Part shown: piece by piece, positions 6,258-14,759 of the stretch
Numbering within the stretch: the stretch's first letter is position 1
How the letters are laid out: each line of letters begins with the position of its first letter
IMG/VR virus record: IMGVR_UViG_3300022723_000022
Coordinates: 1 to 37,427 of that record
Reading direction: 5' to 3' (one strand)
Source of the DNA: a virus
Length of the DNA: 37,427 nt
The notes under the pieces: generated by a model
The model's input: the letters and a program-made list of their open reading frames with translations, nothing else
Told to the model about the DNA's origin: nothing
Database searches by the model: none
Program-made: the position numbers and the translations under genes

Positions 6258-7826
6258 ATGCTAGACGAACTTGAAAAGTATGCCTTCAATGTCGCAAAGG
6301 ACCTATACGAGTCCACGTTTGGCATCGGTGCAGAAGCCGCAGAACGTGTCGATAACAAAGACGAGAACTTCGATCTTTGGTTGAGCGTTACTCTCGGCGC
6401 GTTTCGTACCCTACGACCTAGACTACATGAGCTTCGTGAAATTATTCAAGCTTCGCGTGGTATGCACGTAGCATCGGAGATATATAAGAACGCTCTGTGG
6501 CATCGACGGAACTTTATTCTCGGTGAGTTTATTTCCTTCGATCTACTGCCGAGTGATGATAGCCTGAGCATTGATGAAATGATTGGACAGTTGCGCGAGG
6601 ATGAAACTCTGCGCAGAGTCCACAGAAAGTGGATGTCCTTTTGGCGTAAGAACAATATGTATAGGCGGTTGAACTCTTGGTTTGAGAAGACCGAGCGTGA
6701 TGGAACGTCTTACATTCGTTTGTTCCCTGGAGATGGTGATGCTCCGCCAACTGTTCGTTTTGTTGATGCACTCACTATCAAAGGGGACATGGTTGAAGCA
6801 GGCCAAGAACTACCCGACCCTATTAGAGTTGCTGGAACTACTCCTGACAGTCTTGGTATTGTTACTGATAATGATGATATTGAGACTATTCTTGGGTATA
6901 TTCTAAGTCAAGACCTACCAACAAATGGACTAGCCCGTGCAACTTTTGTTGATGAAAGTGAAATCATTCAGCAGAAGATCATGACTGACTACGATACGTT
7001 GGTCGGTCTTCCAAGAATGTACGCTGCTTTTACTAATATCCGTAGAGCTGAGAAACTTCTAGTCAACTCTTCTGTGCTTACACAGATTCAGACGGCAATC
7101 GCCATGATTCGTAAGCATGAAGTTAATAATGGTGCTGCTGTCAGTAGGTTTGCCGATCGAAACAGTACGGGCAGTAGACAAGATAAAGTAACTGGTAAGA
7201 CTGTACGTACCAAGCGGTATGGTCCCGGTACTATTCTCGATGCGAAGGCCGGTACTGATTACGATTTCCCCGCACATAGGTTGGATCCTTCCAAGTGGAC
7301 CAGCCCTATGCATGAGGAATTGGCGCGAGTCGCAGCATGTGCAATGGTTCCTGTTGATTGGTTATTGTCGAAGGAAATTAGCGAACCACTAAACCCCGGC
7401 TCTCCGTTTCTACGGAACTTCAAACAGGAGCGGAGACTTTATTATAGTACATACGAGGAATTGTTTTGGCGTACTATGAGTATGATGGGTGAGAACGTTG
7501 ACCAACTACAGTTGGATTACGACCTTTGTATTGAAGGTCCTGTTATTCCTACTGCCAAACCTTTGGATCAAGCTCGTATCGATGACATCTATGTTAAACA
7601 TAGCGCCAAGAGTCCGCAGCAGATCGCAAGAGAGAATGGTACTAGGTACACTGTAATGCGCGCAGAGATTCTTGCACATCGCGAGACTAAGCAAGATGAC
7701 GAACAATTCCCTGGTGATGCAGGGATGACCAACGTTAATAACAATGGTACCACAAATTCTGACGGTGAAAGCACATCGGATGGTGGTACTCGACAGTCAG
7801 CCGGTGACGGTGGAGACACACGATGA
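6258..7826 (+). CDS. Portal protein
   Basis: A 522-residue protein, of normal portal length, directly after terminase. It has an N-terminal helical, charged region, then (residues about 220-400) a typical portal layout: an IIQQKIMTDYDTLVG segment, a long helical stem region (RRAEKLLVNSSVLTQIQTAIAM), and a WTSPMHEELARVAACAMVPVDWLLSKE stretch like the clip and wing of phage portals. The last 50 residues are a disordered Asn/Gly/Thr-rich tail. The dodecameric ring through which DNA enters and leaves is the expected role. The start at 6258 follows AGGAAC. Family assignment rests on context and overall pattern, not on a short catalytic motif. The stop overlaps the next ATG. Confidence 0.78.
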   Translation: MLDELEKYAFNVAKDLYESTFGIGAEAAERVDNKDENFDLWLSVTLGAFRTLRPRLHELREIIQASRGMHVASEIYKNALWHRRNFILGEFISFDLLPSDDSLSIDEMIGQLREDETLRRVHRKWMSFWRKNNMYRRLNSWFEKTERDGTSYIRLFPGDGDAPPTVRFVDALTIKGDMVEAGQELPDPIRVAGTTPDSLGIVTDNDDIETILGYILSQDLPTNGLARATFVDESEIIQQKIMTDYDTLVGLPRMYAAFTNIRRAEKLLVNSSVLTQIQTAIAMIRKHEVNNGAAVSRFADRNSTGSRQDKVTGKTVRTKRYGPGTILDAKAGTDYDFPAHRLDPSKWTSPMHEELARVAACAMVPVDWLLSKEISEPLNPGSPFLRNFKQERRLYYSTYEELFWRTMSMMGENVDQLQLDYDLCIEGPVIPTAKPLDQARIDDIYVKHSAKSPQQIARENGTRYTVMRAEILAHRETKQDDEQFPGDAGMTNVNNNGTTNSDGESTSDGGTRQSAGDGGDTR

Positions 7827-8632
7827 GATACTTTATTCCAATTCTGTTCCTTCTGTGTGCCTGTGGAACTGAAGTTCGCGTAGGTGAGGAAGGCATCCGT
7901 ACAATCGAGCAGGCCAATGTGCAGAATGAAGCTATCGCCGACAACCTTGCGCCGGAAAAGCCTATTCACGCGGCTGGTATTAAGGACAATTCTAATACCA
8001 TTCGTTCTGTTATTGGCGTTAATGCACGGAACGACGAGACTAAAAAGTTGCTTAGTGGTCTACAAACACAACATGAAGCGCGATTGGCGAATCTTCGTGA
8101 GGCCTGGAAAGATGAGCGCACTGCATTACACGATCAAGTACAGCGCAATCAAGCCGCATTTGAAGCAGCAAAGAAAGAAGCGGAACAAAAAGGATTCTGG
8201 CTAACACTTGTTGGTTGGGCTGCCGGTGTCTGGGGCATTGTGCGTGTCGCTCGCCCGTGGTTGAAGACAGTTGCAACTATTGTTGGTGGTCCTGTTGCGG
8301 GTCGTGTTGTAGATTGGATTACCTTCGTTGGTAACATTGATGAGAAGAAGCGAGCTTTGAAGTCGCTCGTTCATGGTAGTGATAAAGGTATCGAAGCAGT
8401 GGGAGAGTTGGAAGACCAACTTAATGAGCTGCTTGGTGGTAAGTATCGCGAAACTGTAACTAAGGTTACTAACGGCAAGACGGATAAGCTCAGTACATAC
8501 CTTAAACTAATTGCTGAGGCTGCGCAGACCGATGAGGGTATGCATAAGGCTGCAAAGAGTATGCTCGAAGAACTTCGTGATGAAGTGCACACTGATAAAC
8601 TTGGAGAACTTAAGAATGTCAGACGAGGATGA
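7823..8632 (+). CDS. Putative lipoprotein with coiled coil and membrane helix
   Basis: A 269-residue protein. The N terminus MRYFIPILFLLCACGTE is a lipoprotein signal with a lipobox LCAC at 12-15, lipidated Cys15. Residues about 60-130 are charged and helical (KLLSGLQTQHEARLANLREAW). A hydrophobic stretch follows (about 131-175: FWLTLVGWAAGVWGIVRVARPWL and TVATIVGGPVAG), then an alpha-helical C-terminal third. A lipid-anchored N terminus plus an internal membrane segment resembles single-gene spanins, but the roughly 90-residue C-terminal region after the membrane is unusual for them. Superinfection exclusion or a virion lipoprotein are alternatives. The ATGA overlap couples it to the portal gene. 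Confidence 0.6.
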   Translation: MRYFIPILFLLCACGTEVRVGEEGIRTIEQANVQNEAIADNLAPEKPIHAAGIKDNSNTIRSVIGVNARNDETKKLLSGLQTQHEARLANLREAWKDERTALHDQVQRNQAAFEAAKKEAEQKGFWLTLVGWAAGVWGIVRVARPWLKTVATIVGGPVAGRVVDWITFVGNIDEKKRALKSLVHGSDKGIEAVGELEDQLNELLGGKYRETVTKVTNGKTDKLSTYLKLIAEAAQTDEGMHKAAKSMLEELRDEVHTDKLGELKNVRRG

Positions 8633-8909
8633 GAGTGATACTGATCGGTACCATGCTCCACCTTCTATAGAAGAAGGCATGAACATGATTACTGAGGACC
8701 AACGGCTTATCTATTTAGCGAGAGAAATAGATAAGAGTAACTGTCGCATAGCACACATCGGTAATATGTCGCATGGTAATAAACGATGGCGAGTGGATTA
8801 CGAAAAGAAACGTAATTGGATGCACAGCGGTAAGGCAGAAATCTTTAAGTGGATTATGATTGCAACTGCTATTGCTTCTGGAATGACTTCGTGCGTAGGA
8901 AGTATCTAG
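8616..8909 (+). CDS. Small protein with C-terminal membrane helix
   Basis: A 97-residue protein. It opens with an acidic, disordered stretch (MSDEDESDTDRYH), has a basic middle (KRWRVDYEKKRNW) and ends with one hydrophobic segment (IFKWIMIATAIASGMTSCVGSI, about 76-97). ATG 8616 is chosen because GGAG lies about 12 nt upstream and longer starts sit inside the lipoprotein gene. It overlaps the lipoprotein gene by 17 bp and is probably co-translated. With 5896-6180 it is a candidate holin-class membrane protein, but nothing proves it. Confidence 0.55.
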   Translation: MSDEDESDTDRYHAPPSIEEGMNMITEDQRLIYLAREIDKSNCRIAHIGNMSHGNKRWRVDYEKKRNWMHSGKAEIFKWIMIATAIASGMTSCVGSI

Positions 8910-9024
8910 TGTGGTATTCTCAAGAGTCGCATACTACAAATGGCGAGAACAGCACAAGTTCAGTTCCTTTAAGCGGGTGTACTATTTTTGCACAAGCCCT
9001 GTTCCCTCAGATGTGGAGGATGTG

Positions 9025-9174
9025 ATGAACTTTAGTTTTATTTGTATTCAAGATGGGGATAAGATTGTTATACCCGAGTGTCAACAGATGATTGTGTGTA
9101 CTGAGACTACTGTCGAAGACGGTGGAGAACTCTGTATTGATGGTGAAGTTTGTCTTTTGGATGTAGGAGTTTAG
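9025..9174 (+). CDS. Small beta-rich phage structural accessory protein
   Basis: A 49-residue protein ending DGGELCIDGEVCLLDVGV. The pattern KIVIPECQQMIV...VEDGGELCIDGEV matches short beta-repeat proteins of the V.IP.gy.miV.g.l.vdGeL.V type, which occur next to fibre genes. The start at 9025 is picked for GGAGG 5 nt upstream. The in-frame GTG at 8911, giving an 87-residue form, has no ribosome site. It is likely a fibre-associated or decoration element. Confidence 0.6.
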   Translation: MNFSFICIQDGDKIVIPECQQMIVCTETTVEDGGELCIDGEVCLLDVGV

Positions 9175-9175
9175 T

Positions 9176-10990
9176 ATGACTGCTCAGATAGATTTGCCCT
9201 TAGCGGTGGAAGTCGATGTACCGAACGCGGCATCAGCCTCCCGTCGAAAGGTTTTCGTTAGTTCAACAACTGGTCGACTCGCCACTAAAGACGACGCAGG
9301 AGTAATAACTAATTACGTAGATGTTGCCGATGTTTCCACAGTGGCGTCTGACCTCGCATCACATGAGGCAGATACAACCAATCCACACGCAGTAACAGCC
9401 GCGCAAGTAGATGCACCGACAAATGCAACCTTTACCGCGCATACTACAGACGACACCAGACACACTCCCGTTGGAACGGATACAGGGCAGCTTATCTATT
9501 GGGATGGCTCTGTTTGGGTAACAGCCACAGAGTCGGAACTAAGTTGGGACACGTCTGGCGCTCAAAATAGGTTGCGAGCCAATAGAATAACCATCGAAGA
9601 TAGTGATGATGGTGACAGTAGAATCCACGTAACAGACGATGGACAGGTGCAGATAGGTCCACATGGAGGAAGCACACTAGGATCGTACCTGTTGGATATA
9701 CAAGGGGGAGCAGGAGACGACGAACTTATTCGAGGACGCAGAGATAACGCTTTAGGTGGCGGCTTCGAGATTCAGGCTGGCAATGGTGATGCAGGATTGT
9801 ATCTTACCAATGGTAGCTACAGCCGTGTGTCTGGCGGGCATATCGTAGTTGATCATAATAATTCTGATAGAGTACATATAGGTTCTGGCGACCTGGATAA
9901 GAACAATTCCGCCATAGTAGTAACTGATGGTAACAGAGTCAAACTACTTAATACCACTGAGTCCACTAGCTCAACCACAGGTGCGATGGAAATTGCTGGT
10001 GGTTTGGGAGTATTAAAGAGACTAAACGTCGGTGATTTTACCACAATTACTAGTTCGAATGGTGATGGTGCTCTTATTGGGAATAACACTGGTCCTACTG
10101 AGCATAGTGTTGCGGAGTTTAGAGGAGACAACGGTAAGAGAATCAGGCTGCGAAACAAGGATAACATAAACTATATTTCCTGGACTGGCCAAACACCTTT
10201 TATGATGGGTGAAAACGGAGGCACGTACTTCGACTTCCGATCTGGAGGCGGTACATCCTGGACTTTTGGAACAACCGTGTGGCGTGTGGAATCAGCCGAC
10301 TCCACGTTTACGGTGAATTGGAAGGCTGCCTTTAATGACACTACCGCCTCCACAAGCTCCACTACCGGAGCACTAACCGTTGCCGGTGGTGTAGGAGTTG
10401 GGGGTGCTTTAAGTGTCGATGGTGCAATTAGTGTTGCTCCAGATACAGATACCAATTGTGATTTTGGTCGAGTACGTATCGGGTCCGCCTTTACAGATAT
10501 TGCATACTTCGGACATAGAGATCAATTCACAACGACTGGCTATGCCATAGCCCAGGATGCAGCTGGTGAGACTTTCATCAATGCTAAGACTGGTAAATCT
10601 GTAAACTTCAGAGTGAATAACGCTACCAAGGTGACTTTCGGCACCACACTTACCACGGTTCATGGAGTACCTGTACGGATACAAGACACAACTTTCGCTA
10701 CAAGTTCTATTACCGGAGCACTAACCGTTGCCGGTGGTGTAGGTATTGCTGGAGAACTACATATGGGAGCAGCAATACACGGCAAACAGATTCGAGCAGA
10801 TAGTGGGTACCTACACAATGGTAATCAAGTAGTACACAATAGAAAAACAGGGTGGGCATTGCCTACAGGAACTTCTGATAGGACAACTTTTGACACAACA
10901 ACAGTAACGTTGGAGCAACTCGCGCAACGTGTTAAAGCACTAATCGAGGACCTGCACGCAACCGCAGGTCACGGACTTATAGGAACATAA
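9176..10990 (+). CDS. Tail fibre / receptor-binding structural protein
   Basis: A 604-residue protein. Near residue 60 it has the SHEADTTNPHAVTAAQV fibre motif. Three imperfect repeats share an STSSTTGALTVAGGVGV-like core (near residues 263, 387 and 510), as seen in fibre and side-spike shafts of many phages. In between are Gly-, Asp- and Asn-rich beta segments, and the last 40 residues are helical (TLEQLAQRVKALIEDLHATAGH), typical of a trimerising end. There is no enzyme motif. GGAG precedes ATG 9176. It lies between the portal and capsid genes, an unusual place for a fibre gene. Confidence 0.75.
   Translation: MTAQIDLPLAVEVDVPNAASASRRKVFVSSTTGRLATKDDAGVITNYVDVADVSTVASDLASHEADTTNPHAVTAAQVDAPTNATFTAHTTDDTRHTPVGTDTGQLIYWDGSVWVTATESELSWDTSGAQNRLRANRITIEDSDDGDSRIHVTDDGQVQIGPHGGSTLGSYLLDIQGGAGDDELIRGRRDNALGGGFEIQAGNGDAGLYLTNGSYSRVSGGHIVVDHNNSDRVHIGSGDLDKNNSAIVVTDGNRVKLLNTTESTSSTTGAMEIAGGLGVLKRLNVGDFTTITSSNGDGALIGNNTGPTEHSVAEFRGDNGKRIRLRNKDNINYISWTGQTPFMMGENGGTYFDFRSGGGTSWTFGTTVWRVESADSTFTVNWKAAFNDTTASTSSTTGALTVAGGVGVGGALSVDGAISVAPDTDTNCDFGRVRIGSAFTDIAYFGHRDQFTTTGYAIAQDAAGETFINAKTGKSVNFRVNNATKVTFGTTLTTVHGVPVRIQDTTFATSSITGALTVAGGVGIAGELHMGAAIHGKQIRADSGYLHNGNQVVHNRKTGWALPTGTSDRTTFDTTTVTLEQLAQRVKALIEDLHATAGHGLIGT
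10363..10743 (+). repeat. 33-bp exact repeat within fibre gene
   Basis: A 33-bp sequence beginning TACCGGAGCACTAACCGTTG is identical at 10363-10395 and 10711-10743. It encodes part of the TGALTVAGGVG repeat. A more diverged third copy lies near 9973-10010. Such identical blocks can recombine and change repeat number in the fibre shaft. Confidence 0.7.
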
Positions 10991-10992
10991 TC

Positions 10993-11322
10993 ATGGCAGA
11001 AGACCTTGGCGCAGTAGATGTTTCCGGCACGGCCGAGGAACGTACATGGCGCACAACAATCGAAACCCCCGTTGCAGGTTCTGCGGATCCCGCGAACGAA
11101 TACCATTTCGTGGTACATCGTGAGATCGTAGTGAAGGATGTCTCAGATAACGTGATATATGTCACGCGAGATATTGAGAAAGCTGTCGCTCTTGGCTTTC
11201 CTAAGTTTAAGCCTGAGCGTAAGTATACCGCAGGAGAGGCACTCGCAAATAACCCCAACATCATTACAGATATTGTAACAAGTATCGAAACTCTTATTAC
11301 TACGGAGAAAGCAAGTGAGTAA
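10993..11322 (+). CDS. Hypothetical protein after fibre gene
   Basis: A 109-residue acidic protein (MAEDLGAVDVSGTAEERTW...). It has a central beta-rich stretch (NEYHFVVHREIVVKDVSDNVIYV) and a C-terminal helical segment (ITDIVTSIETLITTEKASE). No family is recognised. AGGAA precedes the ATG by 7 nt, and the end overlaps the next start. Its position right after the fibre suggests a fibre-associated or chaperone-like accessory, which is inference only. Confidence 0.6.
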   Translation: MAEDLGAVDVSGTAEERTWRTTIETPVAGSADPANEYHFVVHREIVVKDVSDNVIYVTRDIEKAVALGFPKFKPERKYTAGEALANNPNIITDIVTSIETLITTEKASE

Positions 11323-11536
11323 GGATCAAGTTGTTGCGCGTATGTGTGAGCTTTTTCAAGATATGCTCAACACCTCTACTCTATCTAACGGAACAAAACA
11401 TCGTAGTGCTGACGAGTTCAACGCTATTCTGAAGGAACTAGGACATGTCGGAGGCGAGTCGAACGATAGCAGCGGATTGGACGACGGTACAACTAGAAGT
11501 GGAAACGGGGTGGAAGACTCTGGCGCAACTTCTTGA
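11315..11536 (+). CDS. Hypothetical small protein (overlapping frame)
   Basis: A 73-residue GTG-start frame. The first half (VVARMCELFQDMLNTSTLSNG...) looks helical; the second half is Gly/Ser/Asp-rich and probably disordered. CGGAGAAAG precedes the GTG, and it overlaps the previous gene by 8 bp. Its last 92 bp overlap the next gene in another frame. Either both are translated or this one is spurious past about 11445. Confidence 0.4.
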   Translation: MSKDQVVARMCELFQDMLNTSTLSNGTKHRSADEFNAILKELGHVGGESNDSSGLDDGTTRSGNGVEDSGATS

Positions 11537-11783
11537 TAAGAAAGGATCGCAGGAATTACGCAATTGGTTGAGTAGAGGTATCTCCTCAATCGTTCTTAAT
11601 GTTCCTCAAGGAAGTACCACCGTAGACTTTAAGAGAAGCGTTCACTCTTGGGCGGATGCTATTACAATAGATCCCACTGATAGTGCTGTTAGTTGTGAGA
11701 TCGCAGCTTCTTGCGCAGCTTCTAAACTATCTCTTAAAGCTAGTAGTACGTTAAATGTAACGACTATTCTGTTCGCAACTTAA
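11445..11783 (+). CDS. Hypothetical protein
   Basis: A 112-residue protein beginning MSEASRTIAADWTTVQLEVE. It has a helical first third (WKTLAQLLDKKGSQELRNWL), then a beta-rich middle and end. GAAGGAACTAGGAC lies just ahead of the ATG. No family is recognised. Its N-terminal third overlaps the preceding frame. It is the last gene of the block inserted between portal and capsid genes. Confidence 0.55.
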   Translation: MSEASRTIAADWTTVQLEVETGWKTLAQLLDKKGSQELRNWLSRGISSIVLNVPQGSTTVDFKRSVHSWADAITIDPTDSAVSCEIAASCAASKLSLKASSTLNVTTILFAT

Positions 11784-11821
11784 ACATCTTGACACGGGCC
11801 TCGTCCCATTAAAAGGAGGGC

Positions 11822-12946
11822 ATGAAGCAAATGGACAAAACACGGCTTGTCACACTCATGGAGTCCTTCGCAGTGACCGAGGGTCCTGCGGAAATAAACA
11901 ACTTCATGAAGTGTATGGAAGCTAAGACTTCCATCAAAGACAACGTAATTGAAGGTGTACATATCCTTGGTTTCAAATCTGCCAATGGATATGAATACAC
12001 ACAAAAGGCAGTTAACAATGCTGTCGCTCTTTATGAAGGTGTGGACATTTACATTGACCACACCGATAAGAAGGGCGCCCGTAGTGTAGCTGAAAAGTTC
12101 GGCTTCGTTCGTAACGTTTCGTTCGACGAAAGTACGGGACTATGGGGTGATCTTGTTGCCAATGAAAAGCATAATCTCTATGAACAGGTTATGTGGTGGG
12201 CTGAGAACCATCCTAGTAAAATTGGTTTGTCACATCATGCAGGCGGTGTGATGAATAAAGACAAAGGTTTGGTTGAAGAAATCAAAGTTGTCAAGAGTGT
12301 TGATATTGTTACTGAACCTGCTACTGTTGGCGGTCTGTTCGAGTCTCTACGAGAGGGAGTAATCGCAGATCGCATGGATAAAGAAAAGGTCATGGAACGT
12401 TGGCATCGCATTCTCGCGACAGCTACAGACCTTATCTTTGCTCAACAGAATGATTTCAATTCTGATCTTGCTGCGCGTGCAGTTGAGGTGCGTCGAATCG
12501 CAGATGACTTGAGTTCTATTATGCAGGATTTTATGACTGCTAATCCTCAACTCGATCCTGCGAATACCAGTGAATCCATTACAACCCCATCGGAGGATGA
12601 AGAAATGGAGTATAAGGACGTGACCCTTGAGGGTCTAGTCGAGAATCGTCCTGAATTGGTGGAAAGTATTCGCAGTGACGAGCGTATTCGTTACGAAGCT
12701 TTCCAGAACAAAGTTCAGGAATCGGTCAAGGAGGTTCCGGAGAGCCTTCGCACTGACTTCTTTATGGAGATGGTGCGGACCACTGTTGAAAAGGGTGACG
12801 AGGATAAACTCAAGAAGGTTATCGAAAACCAAAAGGGTCTCGCTCCTAAGAAGCCTATCTCGGAAGGGCCTGTGGTTCCGAATGTTGAAGAGCAGCAGGA
12901 CGCCAAGAAGGATGATCTTGTTGGTACCTGGGCTGATTTGAAGTAA
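11822..12946 (+). CDS. Capsid maturation protease with C-terminal scaffold
   Basis: A 374-residue protein. Residues about 40-185 match phage prohead protease layout: VHILGFKSANGYEYTQKAV, a histidine in YIDHTDKKGARS (His59), and a GLSHHAGG segment (Ser138) followed by EEIKVVKSVDIVTEPATVGGLFES. The His and Ser would be the catalytic pair. The rest (about 200-374) is charged, helical and scaffold-like. Full-length protein would cleave scaffold and capsid delta regions during head maturation. AAAAGGAGGG sits directly before ATG 11822 (only 2 nt), so ATG 11831 (11-nt spacing) may be the true start. The scaffold part has its own internal start (see 12605). Confidence 0.75.
   Translation: MKQMDKTRLVTLMESFAVTEGPAEINNFMKCMEAKTSIKDNVIEGVHILGFKSANGYEYTQKAVNNAVALYEGVDIYIDHTDKKGARSVAEKFGFVRNVSFDESTGLWGDLVANEKHNLYEQVMWWAENHPSKIGLSHHAGGVMNKDKGLVEEIKVVKSVDIVTEPATVGGLFESLREGVIADRMDKEKVMERWHRILATATDLIFAQQNDFNSDLAARAVEVRRIADDLSSIMQDFMTANPQLDPANTSESITTPSEDEEMEYKDVTLEGLVENRPELVESIRSDERIRYEAFQNKVQESVKEVPESLRTDFFMEMVRTTVEKGDEDKLKKVIENQKGLAPKKPISEGPVVPNVEEQQDAKKDDLVGTWADLK
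12605..12946 (+). CDS. Nested scaffolding protein from internal start
   Basis: An in-frame ATG at 12605 inside the protease gene is preceded by a textbook Shine-Dalgarno, GGAGG at 12592-12596, with an 8-nt spacer. It would give a 113-residue, acidic, helical protein (MEYKDVTLEGLVENRPELVE...) that is the scaffold part alone. This repeats the lambda C/Nu3 design, where a protease gene contains a separate scaffold start. The site lies exactly where the disordered linker after the protease ends (SITTPSEDEE). Confidence comes from the ribosome site and known precedent; no expression data. Confidence 0.6.
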   Translation: MEYKDVTLEGLVENRPELVESIRSDERIRYEAFQNKVQESVKEVPESLRTDFFMEMVRTTVEKGDEDKLKKVIENQKGLAPKKPISEGPVVPNVEEQQDAKKDDLVGTWADLK

Positions 12947-12959
12947 GAGGAAATAATAA

Positions 12960-13472
12960 ATGAGCCATATTCATCGCACTCATACTCTCGACCTAATCAC
13001 GAAGGAAGTCGATAGTACGAACGGTGCAGCTGATTTTGGTATTGCTAAGGGTGAACTGGTTGCGAACGATAGCACCAATGGTGTTGTTGCTCCTGCTAAC
13101 TTCACTTTCGATACTGATGAAGCCACCACCCGTGAGAACTTTGTTGCTGCTTTTCTTGGCGTTAGCATGGATCGTGTTCGCGCCGGCAAGCCTTCGGAGT
13201 TCCACGAAGATCCCATCGAACTGAAGCCTTCGATTGCTCAGGATGGTACTTTTGATGTTCTCGTTGAGAACGGTACCTATGAGATTGGTGATCTTCTTGG
13301 TCCTGGTTTCGATGGTGGCGGCAGTGTTCTTACCAATACGTGTAAGGCTGTTGGTGCCGAAAATCAGGCTACCTTTGTTGTGCAGGAAGACATTACGATT
13401 GATGCTAATACCACTCGTAAGTTTGTTAATGCACGTGTTGTCAACACCCCTGCCAAGCGCGTTGTTGCGTAA
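12960..13472 (+). CDS. Putative head decoration protein
   Basis: A 170-residue beta-rich protein between protease/scaffold and major capsid, the standard place for a head decoration (gpD-like) protein. It has no catalytic motif and no cysteine cluster. It contains the segments NFTFDTDEATTRENFVAAFL, DGTFDVLVENGTYEIGDLL and ATFVVQEDITIDANTTRKFV. AGAGGAAA precedes the ATG. Assignment is positional plus compositional. Confidence 0.55.
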   Translation: MSHIHRTHTLDLITKEVDSTNGAADFGIAKGELVANDSTNGVVAPANFTFDTDEATTRENFVAAFLGVSMDRVRAGKPSEFHEDPIELKPSIAQDGTFDVLVENGTYEIGDLLGPGFDGGGSVLTNTCKAVGAENQATFVVQEDITIDANTTRKFVNARVVNTPAKRVVA

Positions 13473-13488
13473 GAAGGAGTTATAGATA

Positions 13489-14739
13489 ATGTCGCTTTTT
13501 GAGACTTTCAAGGAAGGTCGGAGTAACGCCGAGATTGCAAATGCCTCGCATTTGTTCATCGAAGCTATCAACGCCGGCCAAGTCAACATGAAGAAGCTTC
13601 GCAGCTTCGGCCTGCGCCGACTGTACGAAGCTATTGTTGGTCCTGATCTGCCGATGCATCGTTGGATGAATCCCGGTCAGGAGCAGGCTGCTAATAAGAT
13701 GTTCTTCGAGGAAGTCAGCGGCCCCCGTGCCTCTGCTTTTACTAACATCACTGGTAAGATGGTTCTTGATGGTGTGCTTGAGGGTTTCACCGCCGAGAGT
13801 CTTGTTGCTGATCAGTTGTTTGAGGTTTTCACGGATCGCAACGACGGTGGTCGTTGGGGTGGTATGGATTGGATTGACGACGATTCTATCGAAGTCAAGG
13901 AAGGCCATGAGTATCCCAACACTGACTTTGCTGAAGACTATGTGGACACTCCTTTCAGTACCAAGCGCGGTCTGAAGATCGGTGTTACGCGGGAGATTGT
14001 GCATTTCGATCAGACTGGTCTGCTTATGCAGCGTAGTCGTATGGTTGGTGAGCGTGTCTCTGTCAATCGTGAGAATCGTATGCTCGATACCTTCCTAGGT
14101 CTGGACAATCCGTACAAGCGCAAAGGTACCTTCAGCAATACTTACGTTGGTAGCGGTCCACGCCAGAATCTGCTGACTGGTGTTGAGCTTGTAGATTGGA
14201 CTGACATTGAGGAAGCGTTGCAGCTGTTTGCTGAAATGGTTGACGATCGTGCGGATGGAGAACCGATTGAGGTTACTCCTTCTCAGTTGGTTGTTATGCC
14301 CCGTAAGCTTTTCACCGCTCGCCGCATTCTGAATGCGAGTGAGGTTCGGCATACCACTGGTGGTAATAGTGTTGCTGATGGTGCTGGTGCTCTTGGTCCC
14401 AATGATAACATTGAGACCATGGGCGCTAATCCGATCACCGATAACTATGAGATCATCAGCACGAACCGTATGTATCAGCGTTTGCAGAAGCCGCATACCG
14501 ACATTCATCAGGGTACGGTTATCGCAGGTCTGAGTGCTGCTGATGCTCAGAAGGTTTGGTTCCTCGGTGACTTCAAGCGTTCGTTCAAGTATCGCACTAT
14601 TTTCCCACTGGAAGTTATTAGTGCTGGTGCTGAGCATCCCGCGTTCTTCGATAAGGATGTTGTCATGCAGTTCCGCGCTTCGGAACGTGGCGTGCCCTTC
14701 GTTGTTGATCCGTGGCATGTTATGCGTATTCAAGGCTAA
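13489..14739 (+). CDS. Major capsid protein
   Basis: A 416-residue protein, normal for an HK97-fold capsid. It follows protease and decoration genes, with a strong AAGGAGTTATAG ribosome site. The N terminus (MSLFETFKEGRSNAEIANAS) and first 100 residues are helical, and the middle has long beta-strand stretches (FSTKRGLKIGVTREIVHFD). The end (VVMQFRASERGVPFVVDPWHVMRIQG) is beta-rich and typical of capsid C termini. A 12-bp hairpin follows the stop, as often after abundant structural genes. No cleavage site is obvious. Confidence 0.82.
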   Translation: MSLFETFKEGRSNAEIANASHLFIEAINAGQVNMKKLRSFGLRRLYEAIVGPDLPMHRWMNPGQEQAANKMFFEEVSGPRASAFTNITGKMVLDGVLEGFTAESLVADQLFEVFTDRNDGGRWGGMDWIDDDSIEVKEGHEYPNTDFAEDYVDTPFSTKRGLKIGVTREIVHFDQTGLLMQRSRMVGERVSVNRENRMLDTFLGLDNPYKRKGTFSNTYVGSGPRQNLLTGVELVDWTDIEEALQLFAEMVDDRADGEPIEVTPSQLVVMPRKLFTARRILNASEVRHTTGGNSVADGAGALGPNDNIETMGANPITDNYEIISTNRMYQRLQKPHTDIHQGTVIAGLSAADAQKVWFLGDFKRSFKYRTIFPLEVISAGAEHPAFFDKDVVMQFRASERGVPFVVDPWHVMRIQG

Positions 14740-14759
14740 CAACAAAATATAAAACCCTT

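Noticed and set aside
9176-10990. Diversity-generating retroelement targeting the fibre
   Set aside because: There is no reverse transcriptase and no template-repeat pair; the repeats are within the shaft.
11789-11817. TTGACA upstream of the protease gene
   Set aside because: No acceptable -10 box at 15-19 nt.
14095-14745. 216-codon open frame antisense to the major capsid gene
   Set aside because: Typical shadow of a strongly codon-biased gene. No ribosome site, and sense frame is well supported.
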